Shown one piece after another: positions 50,573 to 58,623 of a stretch of DNA of 62,736 bases. Under the pieces are notes generated by a model. That model was not told where the DNA came from. It made no database searches and worked only from the letters and a program-made list of their open reading frames with translations. The translations under genes and the position numbers were made by a program. This DNA comes from Trueperaceae bacterium (GTDB lineage: Bacteria; Deinococcota; Deinococci; Deinococcales; Trueperaceae), in contig JAABSI010000004.1 in assembly GCA_011390455.1 (NCBI GenBank), positions 1 through 62,736 on the forward strand, written 5' to 3'. Every line of letters begins with the position of its first letter. Within the stretch, counting starts at the first letter, position 1.

Positions 50573-51814
50573 ATGAACAAAGAATTCATCGACGCCCTCA
50601 ACGTGCTCGCCGCCGAGCGCAACCTCGACAAGGAAGAACTGCTCTCCTCGATCGAGGAGGCCCTCGAGCAGGCCTTCGAGCGCAACGTGATGCCGGGCAA
50701 GCAGATCGAGGTCGCCGTCGATCCCGAGACCGGCGAGATCGACGTGCTGGTGATCCGTCGGGTCGTCGAGGAGATCGAAGACCCGGACAAGGAGATCCTC
50801 CTCGCCGAGGCCTCCCAACTCGACGAAGACGTCGAGGTGGGCATGGAGATGGAGTTCCCCGTCGATCCGGAGACCTTCACGCGCATCGCCGTGCAGACCA
50901 CCAAGCAGGTGATCACCCAGAAGCTCCGCGAGAAGGAGCGCGAACACGTCTTCGAGGAGTACAAGGACCGCGCCGGCGACGTGATGACGGCGGTGGTCTC
51001 GCGCACCGACAACAAGCGCAACGTGTTCGTCGATCTCGGACGCGGCGAGGCGATCATGCCGCCCCGCGAGCAGATCCAGGGCGAGCGCACGATGGTGGGC
51101 ATGCGCCTCAAGGTCTACGTGGCGAAGGTCGAGCTGTCCACCCGCGGTCCGTCGATCCTCGTCTCGCGCGCCGCCCCGGAGCTCCTCGAGTACCTCATGC
51201 GCCAGGAGATCCCGGAGGTCGCGGACGGCACGGTCGAGATCAAGGCGATCGCGCGCGAGGCCGGTCAGCGCTCCAAGGTCGCCGTCTCGAGCACGAACCC
51301 GAACGTCGACCCGATCGGGGCCTGCATCGGCCACCGCGGGAGCCGCATCCAGGCGGTCACGGCCGAGCTTCAGCGCGAGCGCGTCGACATCATCCTGTGG
51401 GACTCGAACCCGCGCGAGTTCATCCGCAACGCCCTCTCCCCCGCCAAGGTCGGCAGCATCGAGCTCGACACCGAGGCCGGCGAAGCGCGCGTCAACGTCG
51501 GCTCCGACCAGCTGTCCCTCGCGATCGGCAAGGGGGGCCAGAACGTCCGGCTCGCCGCCAAGCTCTCGGGCTTCAAGATCGACCTCGTCGCCAGCGAGTC
51601 GATCAGCGACCTCGACGCCGCGATGGCGGCGGCGGCCTCGCGCCAGTCCGACCTCACGGCGACCGGCGGCGCCGACAAGAACCGAGCCGCGTTCGACGCG
51701 CTGTTCTCGGCGCGCCCCGACGAGGGCGAGGCGGCCACCCCGGACGCGGAAGCGGACGCCGAGGCGACCACCGCACCCGACGAGGCCACCGCGGAGGACA
51801 CGACCTCCGCATGA
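50573..51814 (+). CDS. nusA: Transcription termination/antitermination factor NusA
   Basis: A 413-residue protein. Domain order is N-terminal RNA-polymerase-binding domain (FIDALNVLAAERNLDKEELLSSIEEALEQAF), an S1 domain at about residues 135-200 (GDVMTAVVSRTDNKRNVFVDLGRGEAIMP), KH1 (DPIGACIGHRGSRIQAVTAEL) and KH2 (SLAIGKGGQNVRLAAKLSGFKIDL). A short acidic, Ala/Thr-rich tail follows. The two C-terminal acidic repeats of E. coli NusA are absent, as in most bacteria. GGAGTGAAGG precedes the ATG. The stop overlaps ylxR (ATGA). Confidence 0.96.
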   Translation: MNKEFIDALNVLAAERNLDKEELLSSIEEALEQAFERNVMPGKQIEVAVDPETGEIDVLVIRRVVEEIEDPDKEILLAEASQLDEDVEVGMEMEFPVDPETFTRIAVQTTKQVITQKLREKEREHVFEEYKDRAGDVMTAVVSRTDNKRNVFVDLGRGEAIMPPREQIQGERTMVGMRLKVYVAKVELSTRGPSILVSRAAPELLEYLMRQEIPEVADGTVEIKAIAREAGQRSKVAVSSTNPNVDPIGACIGHRGSRIQAVTAELQRERVDIILWDSNPREFIRNALSPAKVGSIELDTEAGEARVNVGSDQLSLAIGKGGQNVRLAAKLSGFKIDLVASESISDLDAAMAAAASRQSDLTATGGADKNRAAFDALFSARPDEGEAATPDAEADAEATTAPDEATAEDTTSA

Positions 51815-52188
51815 ACCCGCCCCGGCACGTCCCCATGCGCCGCTGCGTCGCGTGCCGCGACGCGCAGCCCAAGCGTGAGCTCGTCCGGCTCGTCCGCACC
51901 GAAGCGGGCTGGCGGCTCGACCTCGCGCAGCGGGCGGGCGGTCGCGGCACCTCGCTGTGCCGCGCCTGCGTGCTCGCCGCGGTGGGCGCGCCGGGCGCAC
52001 CGGCCGACGCCGCGACCCGCCTCAAGGGCTTCCGGCGCGCGTTCCGCCAGGACGCCGCCGCCGTGACCGCACTGCTCGACCCCATCGCGTCGACGCTCGC
52101 CACGACCGCGGAAGCGGTCGCGACCGCTTCCGCGGTCGTCGCCGAGCCCGACGCCCGACCCCGACCGAACGGAGGGATGCATGGCTGA
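51811..52188 (+). CDS. ylxR: YlxR family RNA-binding protein
   Basis: A 125-residue protein with the YlxR core in the first 80 residues: MRRCVACRDAQPKRELVRLVRT, GRGTSLCRACVLAA and FRRAFRQ. YlxR proteins are found between nusA and infB; they are linked to RNA binding and, in some species, RNase P regulation. A disordered Ala/Thr/Val tail of 45 residues is encoded partly by a 38-bp perfect palindrome. Overlaps nusA by ATGA and infB by 8 bp. Confidence 0.92.
   Translation: MNPPRHVPMRRCVACRDAQPKRELVRLVRTEAGWRLDLAQRAGGRGTSLCRACVLAAVGAPGAPADAATRLKGFRRAFRQDAAAVTALLDPIASTLATTAEAVATASAVVAEPDARPRPNGGMHG
52102..52139. repeat. 38-bp perfect palindrome inside ylxR
   Basis: Bases 52102-52139 are exactly self-complementary around 52120/52121, with no spacer. 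In RNA this can fold as a 17-bp stem with a 4-base loop, ending about 40 bases before the infB start. It encodes the YlxR tail TTAEAVATASAVV. Confidence 0.85.
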
Positions 52189-53998
52189 GAAGGTTCGCAT
52201 CTACCAGCTCGCACGTGATCTCGGCATCGAGACCAAGGACCTCTTGGCGATGCTCGACGACATGGGCGTGGACTACAAGTCGCACTCGAGCACGCTCGAG
52301 GTCGACGTCGCCGAGACGGTGCGCGGACTCGTGTCCGAGAACGCGCCGTCGACCCCCGCCACCGCCGCACCGGTCCCGGAACCCGAGGCGGCGACCGCCA
52401 CCGCCACGGAGGCCGAACCCGAGGCCGAGAAGACCGCAGCCGAGGCCACGGCCGGCGCGGGCGCCGACGCGGCACCGGCCGCCGTCGTCCCGCTGCGCGC
52501 GCCGGTGGTCACCGTCATGGGCCACGTCGACCACGGCAAGACGTCGCTCCTCGACCACATCCGCAAGACCAAGGTCGCCGAGCGCGAGGCCGGCGGCATC
52601 ACCCAGCACATCGGCGCGTATCAGGCCGAGACCAAGCAGGGCACGGTCACCTTCCTCGACACGCCGGGCCACGCCGCCTTCACCGCGATCCGGCAGCGCG
52701 GCGCCAACGCCACCGACATCGCCGTCATCGTGGTCGCCGCGGACGACAGCATCATGCCGCAGACGCGCGAGGCGATCGCCCACGCCAAGGCGGCCAAGGT
52801 GCCGATCGTCGTGGCGATCAACAAGGTCGACCTGCCCCAAGCGAACCCCGACAAGGTGATGCAGGACCTGATGCAGGTCGACCTGATCCCCGAGGCGTTC
52901 GGCGGCGACACGATCGTCGTCCGCGTCAGCGCCCACACGGGCGAAGGGGTCGACGATCTGCTCGAGATGCTCTCGCTCGTCGCCGAGGTCGAGGACCTGC
53001 GCGCCGACCCCGAGGCGCCCTTCCGCGGCGTCGTCGTCGAGTCCGTCCTCGACAAGCGCGCCGGCGTGCTCGCCACCGTGCTGGTGCAAGAGGGCACCCT
53101 TCGCGTCGGCGATTACGTCGTGTGCGGCGAGGTCTGGGCCAAGGTGCGCCGCCTGACCGACCACACCGGCGCCGGCGTCACGTCCGCGGGCCCGAGCGTC
53201 CCCGTGCAGATCCTGGGCTTCTCGCAGCTCCCGATGGCCGGCGAGGTCGTCGAGCACGCCGCCGACGAGGCGAGCGCCAAGGAGACCGTCGCCGCCCGGA
53301 TCGACGACCGGCAAGAGGCCGACCGCGAGCTCATCGGCCGCAAGGGGCTCACCCTCGCCGATCTGTTCGGCAAGCCCAAGACCAAGACCATCCACCTCCT
53401 CGTTCGGGCCGACACCCAGGGCTCGCTCGAGGCGATCAAGGGCGTCATCGCCCAGGCCGCCGAGAGCGTGCCCGAGGTCGACGTCGACGTGATGCTCGCC
53501 GAGGTCGGCGCGCCCACCGAAAGCGACCTGCTCCTCGCCTCGACGGAGGACGCCAGCATCCTCACCTTCGGCGTCAGCGCGCCCGGCTCGGTCGTCAAGG
53601 CGGCCGAACGCCAGAAGACCCCGCTCAAGGCGTTCCGGATCATCTACGACCTGATCGAAGAGGTCGAACGTCAGATCAAGGGCCAGATCGAGCCGACCTT
53701 CGAGGAGCGCATCCTCGGGCACGCCGAGGTCCGCATGATCATCAAGGTGCCGCGCTCGGGCAACATCGCCGGCTCGTACGTGACCGACGGCGTCATCCGC
53801 CGCGGCGCCAAGGCGCGCCTGAAGCGCGACGGCCGCGAGGTCTACAAGGGATCGATCGCGCAGCTGCGGCGCTTCAAGGACGACGTCCGCGAGGTGACCT
53901 CGGGGTTCGAGTGCGGGATCAACCTGCAGAACTACGACAACGCCCAAGAGGGCGACGTCATCGAGGTCTACGACATGGTCGAGGTGCCCGCCGCGTAA
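52181..53998 (+). CDS. infB: Translation initiation factor IF-2
   Basis: A 605-residue GTPase that delivers initiator tRNA. It has an N-terminal IF2N helix domain ([35 protein letters not shown]), a short Ala/Glu/Pro linker and the G domain with [22 protein letters not shown] and NKVDLPQ. Domains II to IV follow ([43 protein letters not shown]). The short form (Thermus-like) rather than the E. coli long form. GGAGGGATGC precedes the ATG. Confidence 0.97.
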   Translation: MAEKVRIYQLARDLGIETKDLLAMLDDMGVDYKSHSSTLEVDVAETVRGLVSENAPSTPATAAPVPEPEAATATATEAEPEAEKTAAEATAGAGADAAPAAVVPLRAPVVTVMGHVDHGKTSLLDHIRKTKVAEREAGGITQHIGAYQAETKQGTVTFLDTPGHAAFTAIRQRGANATDIAVIVVAADDSIMPQTREAIAHAKAAKVPIVVAINKVDLPQANPDKVMQDLMQVDLIPEAFGGDTIVVRVSAHTGEGVDDLLEMLSLVAEVEDLRADPEAPFRGVVVESVLDKRAGVLATVLVQEGTLRVGDYVVCGEVWAKVRRLTDHTGAGVTSAGPSVPVQILGFSQLPMAGEVVEHAADEASAKETVAARIDDRQEADRELIGRKGLTLADLFGKPKTKTIHLLVRADTQGSLEAIKGVIAQAAESVPEVDVDVMLAEVGAPTESDLLLASTEDASILTFGVSAPGSVVKAAERQKTPLKAFRIIYDLIEEVERQIKGQIEPTFEERILGHAEVRMIIKVPRSGNIAGSYVTDGVIRRGAKARLKRDGREVYKGSIAQLRRFKDDVREVTSGFECGINLQNYDNAQEGDVIEVYDMVEVPAA

Positions 53999-54023
53999 GC
54001 GGCGCGCCTCGTCCCTGAACGGC

Positions 54024-54341
54024 ATGCGCCGGTCGACGCCGCTCCTCGTCCTGCTGCTGGTCGCCGTCGCGCTCGCTCCGGCGTTCGCGGCGCCGCACCC
54101 GCGGGCGGGCGACGAGCCCGGCGTCGGCGGTTGGGGCGCGCGCGCGCCCGCCTGGCAGGACCCGGGCGGGCGCGCGACCGGCTCACTGGGGGGCGACGCG
54201 CCCCGCGCCCTGCCCCCGACGCAGGCGAAGCTGCGGCGCGGTCGCTCGACGGTGGGTCGGATGCCGTCGCCGGCCCGCGACTCCGGTGCACGACGCCCGA
54301 GCTTGACCGCTCTGGGGCGGCGCCAGGACGACGGCGGCTGA
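54024..54341 (+). CDS. Small secreted hypothetical protein
   Basis: A 105-residue protein with a clear signal peptide (MRRSTPLLVLLLVAVALAPAFA, cleavage after AFA) and a mature part of about 83 residues rich in Gly, Arg and Pro without recognisable domains or cysteines. It lies 25 bp after infB and 66 bp before secDF on the same strand, so it would be co-transcribed. The ribosome-binding site is weak. Not recognised; could be a spurious ORF, although the signal peptide argues for a real gene. Confidence 0.5.
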   Translation: MRRSTPLLVLLLVAVALAPAFAAPHPRAGDEPGVGGWGARAPAWQDPGGRATGSLGGDAPRALPPTQAKLRRGRSTVGRMPSPARDSGARRPSLTALGRRQDDGG

Positions 54342-54407
54342 GGGCGCTCCGGCACCCCACCGCTTCCCCGTCCACGCCCCCTTCGATCTCCCCCACCCGG
54401 AGCACCC

Positions 54408-56606
54408 ATGAACCGACGTACCGTCACCGGAATCCTGCTGCTCGCCGCCATCCTCGCCTCGATCGCCTACCTCTGGCAGCCGTGGAACACCAGCGGCGAA
54501 GGCACCCTCAAGCTCGGCCTCGACCTCCAGGGCGGCCTCCGCGTCGTGCTGCAGAGCGACGTGGAGGAGCCCCTCCCGGAAGACCTGGAGACCGCCCGCA
54601 ACATCATCGAGAACCGCGTCAACGAGTTCGGCGTCGCGGAACCGCTCATCCAGACGAGCGGTGGCAACCGCATCCTCGTCGAGCTCCCAGGCTTGACGTC
54701 GGCCGACCAGAACCGCGCCCTCGACCTCATCGGGCAGCAGGCGATCCTCGAGTTCCGCCTGGTGCGCTCGTCGGCCCAAGGGAAGCTCACCCAGGAGCTG
54801 CTGCCCAGCGACCTCGAGGACGTCGCCTTCACCGGCGAGATCATCCGCACGGCGCGCGCCGACTTCGAGCGCGTGGGCACCGCGACGCTCGGACCCGCCG
54901 TGTTCTTCGAGGTGCGCGCCGAGGACGCGCGCGCCTTCGGCGACTTCACCGGCGGCAACGTCGGCCGGCGCATGGCGATCGTGCTCGACGGGCAGATCCA
55001 GACCGCGCCCACGCTCAACTCGCGCATCAGCGACTCGGGCCAGATCACCGGCATCCCCTCGCTCGAGGAGGCGGCCGACACCGCGCTCGTGCTGCGCTCG
55101 GGCTCGCTGCCGATCGCCCTCGAGGTCGAACAGATCAGCGCGATCGGCCCGACGCTCGGCCGCGACTCCATCGCCGCCGGCACGACCGCGGCGTTCATCG
55201 GCGGCGGCGCCGTCGTGCTCGCGATCCTGCTCGTCTACGGCCCCCTGTTCGGAGGGGCGCTCGTCTTCGGCCTCGGGCTCGCGATGCTCTTCATCTTCGG
55301 GGTGCTCGCCGGCCTCGGCGCCGCGCTGACGCTCCCCGGCCTCGCCGGCCTGGTGCTCACGATCGGCGCGGCGGTCGACGGCAACGTGATCAGCTTCGAA
55401 CGCATCCGCGAGGAGTTGCGTGCAGGCAAGGGGATGCGGGTCGCGATGCGCAACGGCTTCGGGCACTCGCTCTCGGCCATCATCGACGCCAACGTGACCA
55501 CGCTGCTCGCGGCGGCGGCCCTCTACCAGTACACGAGCGGTCCCGTGCGCGGCTTCGCGATCACCCTCGCGATCGGCATCGTGTCCGCGGTCTTCGTCAA
55601 CACCGTCGCCGTGCCGTGGCTCCTCGACGTGCTGTCGCTGCGCATCAAGAAGACGTACATGCGCGCCGGCTGGTTCACCGAGTCGCTCAAGTTCGTCCGC
55701 TACGCGAAGATCGCGTTCAGCGTCTCGGGCATCCTCGCCATCGGGTCGGTGCTCCTCGTCTCGATCGTCGGCCTGCGGCTCTCGACCGACTTCACCGGCG
55801 GCACGAGCGTGCTGCTGAGCGTGCCCGAAGCGACGAGCGTCTCCGACGTACGTTCTGCGCTCGACGCGCCGGAGTTCGACACGATCCCGGCCGAGGGCGC
55901 CTCGATCGTCGAGGTCAACGACCCCTCGATCGACGGGCACCTGATCTCCGTGCGCGTCGGCCTGACGGCCGATCGGACGGACGCCGAGACCTTCCCGCGC
56001 CTGCTCGCGGACGCCGTCGGGGGCGAGGCGCTCTCGGCGGAGTTCGTCGGGCCGGCGGTGGGCGCCGACCTGCGGCGGGGCGCCGTGCTCGCCGTGTTGG
56101 TCGCGCTCGGGCTCATCCTCGTGTACGTCGCCTGGCGCTTCTGGCCGAACTGGCCGGTCGCGGTCGCGGTGGTCATCGCCGCGGCCCACGACGTCGGCCT
56201 GACGCTCGGCGTCCTGGACGCGATCAACGCCGAGTTCTCGATCCCGGTGCTGGCCGCGATGCTCTTCGTGGTCGGCTACTCGCTCAACGACTCGATCATC
56301 ATCGCCGACCGGATCCGCGAGAACCTCGGCCGCATCCGCGACCGCAACTACGCCGACCTGGTCGACCTCTCGGTGAGCCAGACGATCGCGCGGACGATCG
56401 TGACGTCCGGGACCACCCTGCTGCCGGTGCTCGCGCTGCTCTTCTTCGGCGGCAGCGTCCTTCGCGACTTCTCGATCACGCTCTTGGTCGGCATCGGGAT
56501 CGGCACCTACTCGTCGATCTTCGTCCTGCCGCCGATCCTCGTGGCCCTTCGGGGGCTGCAGCGGCGGCGGCGCAAGACCAAGACGCGCCGCGCCGCGACG
56601 GCCTGA
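54408..56606 (+). CDS. secDF: Fused protein translocase subunit SecDF
   Basis: A 732-residue inner-membrane protein joining SecD and SecF, which use the proton gradient to pull proteins through SecYEG. The SecD half begins with one helix, GLDLQGGLRVVLQSD, a periplasmic P1 domain (residues 40-265) and five helices. The SecF half starts near residue 425 (IAFSVSGILAIGSVLLVSIVGL), with RLSTDFTGGTSVLL and five more helices ending VGIGIGTYSSIFVLPPILV. Fusion is normal in Deinococcota. The ATG has GGAG upstream. Confidence 0.97.
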   Translation: MNRRTVTGILLLAAILASIAYLWQPWNTSGEGTLKLGLDLQGGLRVVLQSDVEEPLPEDLETARNIIENRVNEFGVAEPLIQTSGGNRILVELPGLTSADQNRALDLIGQQAILEFRLVRSSAQGKLTQELLPSDLEDVAFTGEIIRTARADFERVGTATLGPAVFFEVRAEDARAFGDFTGGNVGRRMAIVLDGQIQTAPTLNSRISDSGQITGIPSLEEAADTALVLRSGSLPIALEVEQISAIGPTLGRDSIAAGTTAAFIGGGAVVLAILLVYGPLFGGALVFGLGLAMLFIFGVLAGLGAALTLPGLAGLVLTIGAAVDGNVISFERIREELRAGKGMRVAMRNGFGHSLSAIIDANVTTLLAAAALYQYTSGPVRGFAITLAIGIVSAVFVNTVAVPWLLDVLSLRIKKTYMRAGWFTESLKFVRYAKIAFSVSGILAIGSVLLVSIVGLRLSTDFTGGTSVLLSVPEATSVSDVRSALDAPEFDTIPAEGASIVEVNDPSIDGHLISVRVGLTADRTDAETFPRLLADAVGGEALSAEFVGPAVGADLRRGAVLAVLVALGLILVYVAWRFWPNWPVAVAVVIAAAHDVGLTLGVLDAINAEFSIPVLAAMLFVVGYSLNDSIIIADRIRENLGRIRDRNYADLVDLSVSQTIARTIVTSGTTLLPVLALLFFGGSVLRDFSITLLVGIGIGTYSSIFVLPPILVALRGLQRRRRKTKTRRAATA

Positions 56607-56626
56607 GCCGAACACGGCCCTTCGAC

Positions 56627-56660
56627 CGTCCGCCCCCGGCGTCCGCGCCGGGGGCGGACG
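56627..56660. terminator. Bidirectional GC hairpin between secDF and the lipoprotein gene
   Basis: Perfect 14-bp stem, 56627-56640 with 56647-56660 (CGTCCGCCCCCGGC arm), loop of 6, in the 58-bp gap between convergent genes. No U-tract. Confidence 0.75.
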
Positions 56661-56664
56661 CCGT

Positions 56665-57096
56665 TCAGGGGGTCCCGGAGGTGGGGGGCACGACCGCGTC
56701 GAGCTGACGCACGACGCGGCCCTCGACGGAGATCAGGGCGCGCCAGGCGCCCGGTTCGACCGCGACGTCGTCCGGCAGGTCGACCGCGAACGGCCGCCCC
56801 TCGTCGCCCCGGTCCACCCAGACCGCGACCGAGGCGCGCTCGCCTCCGGTCGGACCGAACCACTGCACGGCGACCCAGGCGTCGGTCGCGATCGCCTCGA
56901 AGCGGAAGCGGACGCGCAACCGCGGTTCCTCGGAGAAGACGGTCGCGCGCAGCTCGGCATCGCCGGCCAGCCGCCAGGCCGGGGCCGGGACGAGGACGTC
57001 GCTCGGCACCGGCGGTAGGAACAGCGGCGTGCACGCCGTCAGCGCCACGGCCGCGGTCGCGAAGGCGACGGCCCGGACCCCGCTGCGCGCCTTCAC
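56665..57096 (-). CDS. Predicted lipoprotein of unknown function
   Basis: A 143-residue exported protein with a lipobox (AAVALTAC, Cys about residue 20), so it should be lipid-anchored. The mature part has alternating beta strands (LRVRFRFEAIATDAWVAVQWFG and ASVAVWVDRGDEGRPFAVDLPDD), suggesting an immunoglobulin-like or sandwich fold. Not recognised. The GTG overlaps the rsmE stop by GTGA, so it is the last gene of the PlsY-AAR, prmA, rsmE operon. Confidence 0.75.
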   Translation of the reverse strand: MKARSGVRAVAFATAAVALTACTPLFLPPVPSDVLVPAPAWRLAGDAELRATVFSEEPRLRVRFRFEAIATDAWVAVQWFGPTGGERASVAVWVDRGDEGRPFAVDLPDDVAVEPGAWRALISVEGRVVRQLDAVVPPTSGTP

Positions 57097-57818
57097 GTTC
57101 CGTCCCAGGTCAGGAGGGCCGCCGCGACCGCCACGGGCGCCGTCTCGGCGCGCAAGACGCGCCGGCCGAGCGCGACCGCGCGGCCGCCCCTCGCGACCAG
57201 CGCCGCCACCTCGTCGGGGGTCAGACCCCCTTCCGGCCCCGTCACCACCGTCACGGCCGTCCCCGGGTCGTCGCTCGCGCCGCCCAAGTCCGCCGCGAGT
57301 TCGCCCAGCGTCGCCTCGGCCAAGGGGTCGGCGACGAGCAGGGCGCCCGTCCATGCCAACGCCTCGAGCTGGACGGCCTCGGCGACCTCGGGGACGCGCG
57401 CACGACCGCATTGGCGGGCCGCCTCCTCGGCGACCCGCCGCCAGCGCGCCAGCCGCGCCGGCGAGAGTTCGGTCGCGTCGCAGCGCCGGCTGAGGACCGG
57501 TCGCACCGCCACGACGCCGAGCTCGGTCGCCATCCGCACGACGTCCGCGAGCTTGTCCCCCTTCAGGAGCGCGGGGGCCAGGGTGACCGCGCGATCGGGC
57601 TCCGTGGCGGCCGGCCGGGGCGGCTCCAGGTCGACGACGACGCCGTCGGCGTCGACGGCCGTGATCGTCCCGAAGGCCTCCAGCCCGGCGCCGTCGAAGG
57701 CGGCGACGGGCTGTCCGGGTCGGGCGCGCAGCACGCGCGCCAGGTGGTGCGCCGCCGGGCCCAGCAGCCGGCGCTCGCCCTCGGCCAAGGCGTCGACCCG
57801 GACGCGGTGCCGGCGCAC
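57093..57818 (-). CDS. rsmE: 16S rRNA (uracil-1498-N3)-methyltransferase
   Basis: A 241-residue SPOUT methyltransferase for U1498 of 16S rRNA. It has an N-terminal PUA-like domain (HHLARVLRARPGQPVAAFDGAG) and a knotted C-terminal domain with VVTGPEGGLTPDEVAAL and LGRRVLRAETAPVAVAAALL, the SAM-binding knot signature. The GTG at 57818 is 1 base after the prmA stop (TGACGTG). In many bacteria rsmE follows prmA, as here. Confidence 0.94.
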   Translation of the reverse strand: MRRHRVRVDALAEGERRLLGPAAHHLARVLRARPGQPVAAFDGAGLEAFGTITAVDADGVVVDLEPPRPAATEPDRAVTLAPALLKGDKLADVVRMATELGVVAVRPVLSRRCDATELSPARLARWRRVAEEAARQCGRARVPEVAEAVQLEALAWTGALLVADPLAEATLGELAADLGGASDDPGTAVTVVTGPEGGLTPDEVAALVARGGRAVALGRRVLRAETAPVAVAAALLTWDGT

Positions 57819-57819
57819 G

Positions 57820-58623
57820 TCAGCCCCGCCGCCGCACGTGGACCAACCACCAGTCGCCGTCGCGGCGCCACGCAACGACCTCGAACGTCCCCGCGTGCGT
57901 GGCCAGGGCGTCGCGGACGAGATCGTCGCGCCGGTCGAGGATGCCGGTCAGCAGCAGGTCGGCCCCGGGGGTCGTGACCGCCGCGTACCCGGGCAGAAAC
58001 GCGGCGTGCAGCTCGGCGTAGAGGTTCGCCACCAGGACGTCGACCGGATGGTCGACGGGAACTTCGCCGAAGCCCCCGGCTTCGAAGCGCGCGCGGGATC
58101 GGTTCGCGCGCGCGTTCGCCCGGGCGACGGCGATCGTCTCGGGGTCGACGTCCAACCCCCAGGCATCGGCGGCGCCAAGCCGATCGGCCGCGATCGCGAG
58201 CAGCCCCGATCCGGCCCCGACGTCCAGAACCCACCGCCCGGCGAGGTCCAGCCCCGCGAGCGCCTCGAGCGCGAGGCGGGTGGTCTCGTGGTGGCCCGTG
58301 CCGAACGCCATGCCCGGGTCGAGCCAGACCACCGTCTGCCCCGCCTTCAGGAGCACCTCGCGGTGCGTCGGCGCCACCACGAGCGGCCCGACCTCGACCG
58401 CGGCGAGCGCCAGGTGGTACGCGGCGACGTGGTCGACCTCGTCGACGTCCTCCCACGTGCCGCCCCCGGGGAGCGCCACCGTCGGCGCGAACTCGAAGTA
58501 CCCCACCAGGTCGGTCCCCTGCTCGGCCACGCCGGCCGCACCCGCGTCCCACAGGGCGCTCGCCAGCGGCCCTTCGGCGGCGAGCGGGTCGCGGCCGGCG
58601 TCGGCGATGCGGTAGGCCCTCAT
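57820..58623 (-). CDS. prmA: Ribosomal protein L11 methyltransferase
   Basis: A 267-residue SAM-dependent enzyme that trimethylates L11. An N-terminal substrate-recognition domain precedes the Rossmann domain with DPGMAFGTGHHETTRLALEAL, VLDVGAGSGLLAIAADRLGA, GLDVDPETIAVARANA and LVANLYAELHAAFLPGY (the post-I NLY motif replaces the usual NIL). Start ATG overlaps the upstream gene stop by ATGA. Confidence 0.94.
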   Translation of the reverse strand: MRAYRIADAGRDPLAAEGPLASALWDAGAAGVAEQGTDLVGYFEFAPTVALPGGGTWEDVDEVDHVAAYHLALAAVEVGPLVVAPTHREVLLKAGQTVVWLDPGMAFGTGHHETTRLALEALAGLDLAGRWVLDVGAGSGLLAIAADRLGAADAWGLDVDPETIAVARANARANRSRARFEAGGFGEVPVDHPVDVLVANLYAELHAAFLPGYAAVTTPGADLLLTGILDRRDDLVRDALATHAGTFEVVAWRRDGDWWLVHVRRRG

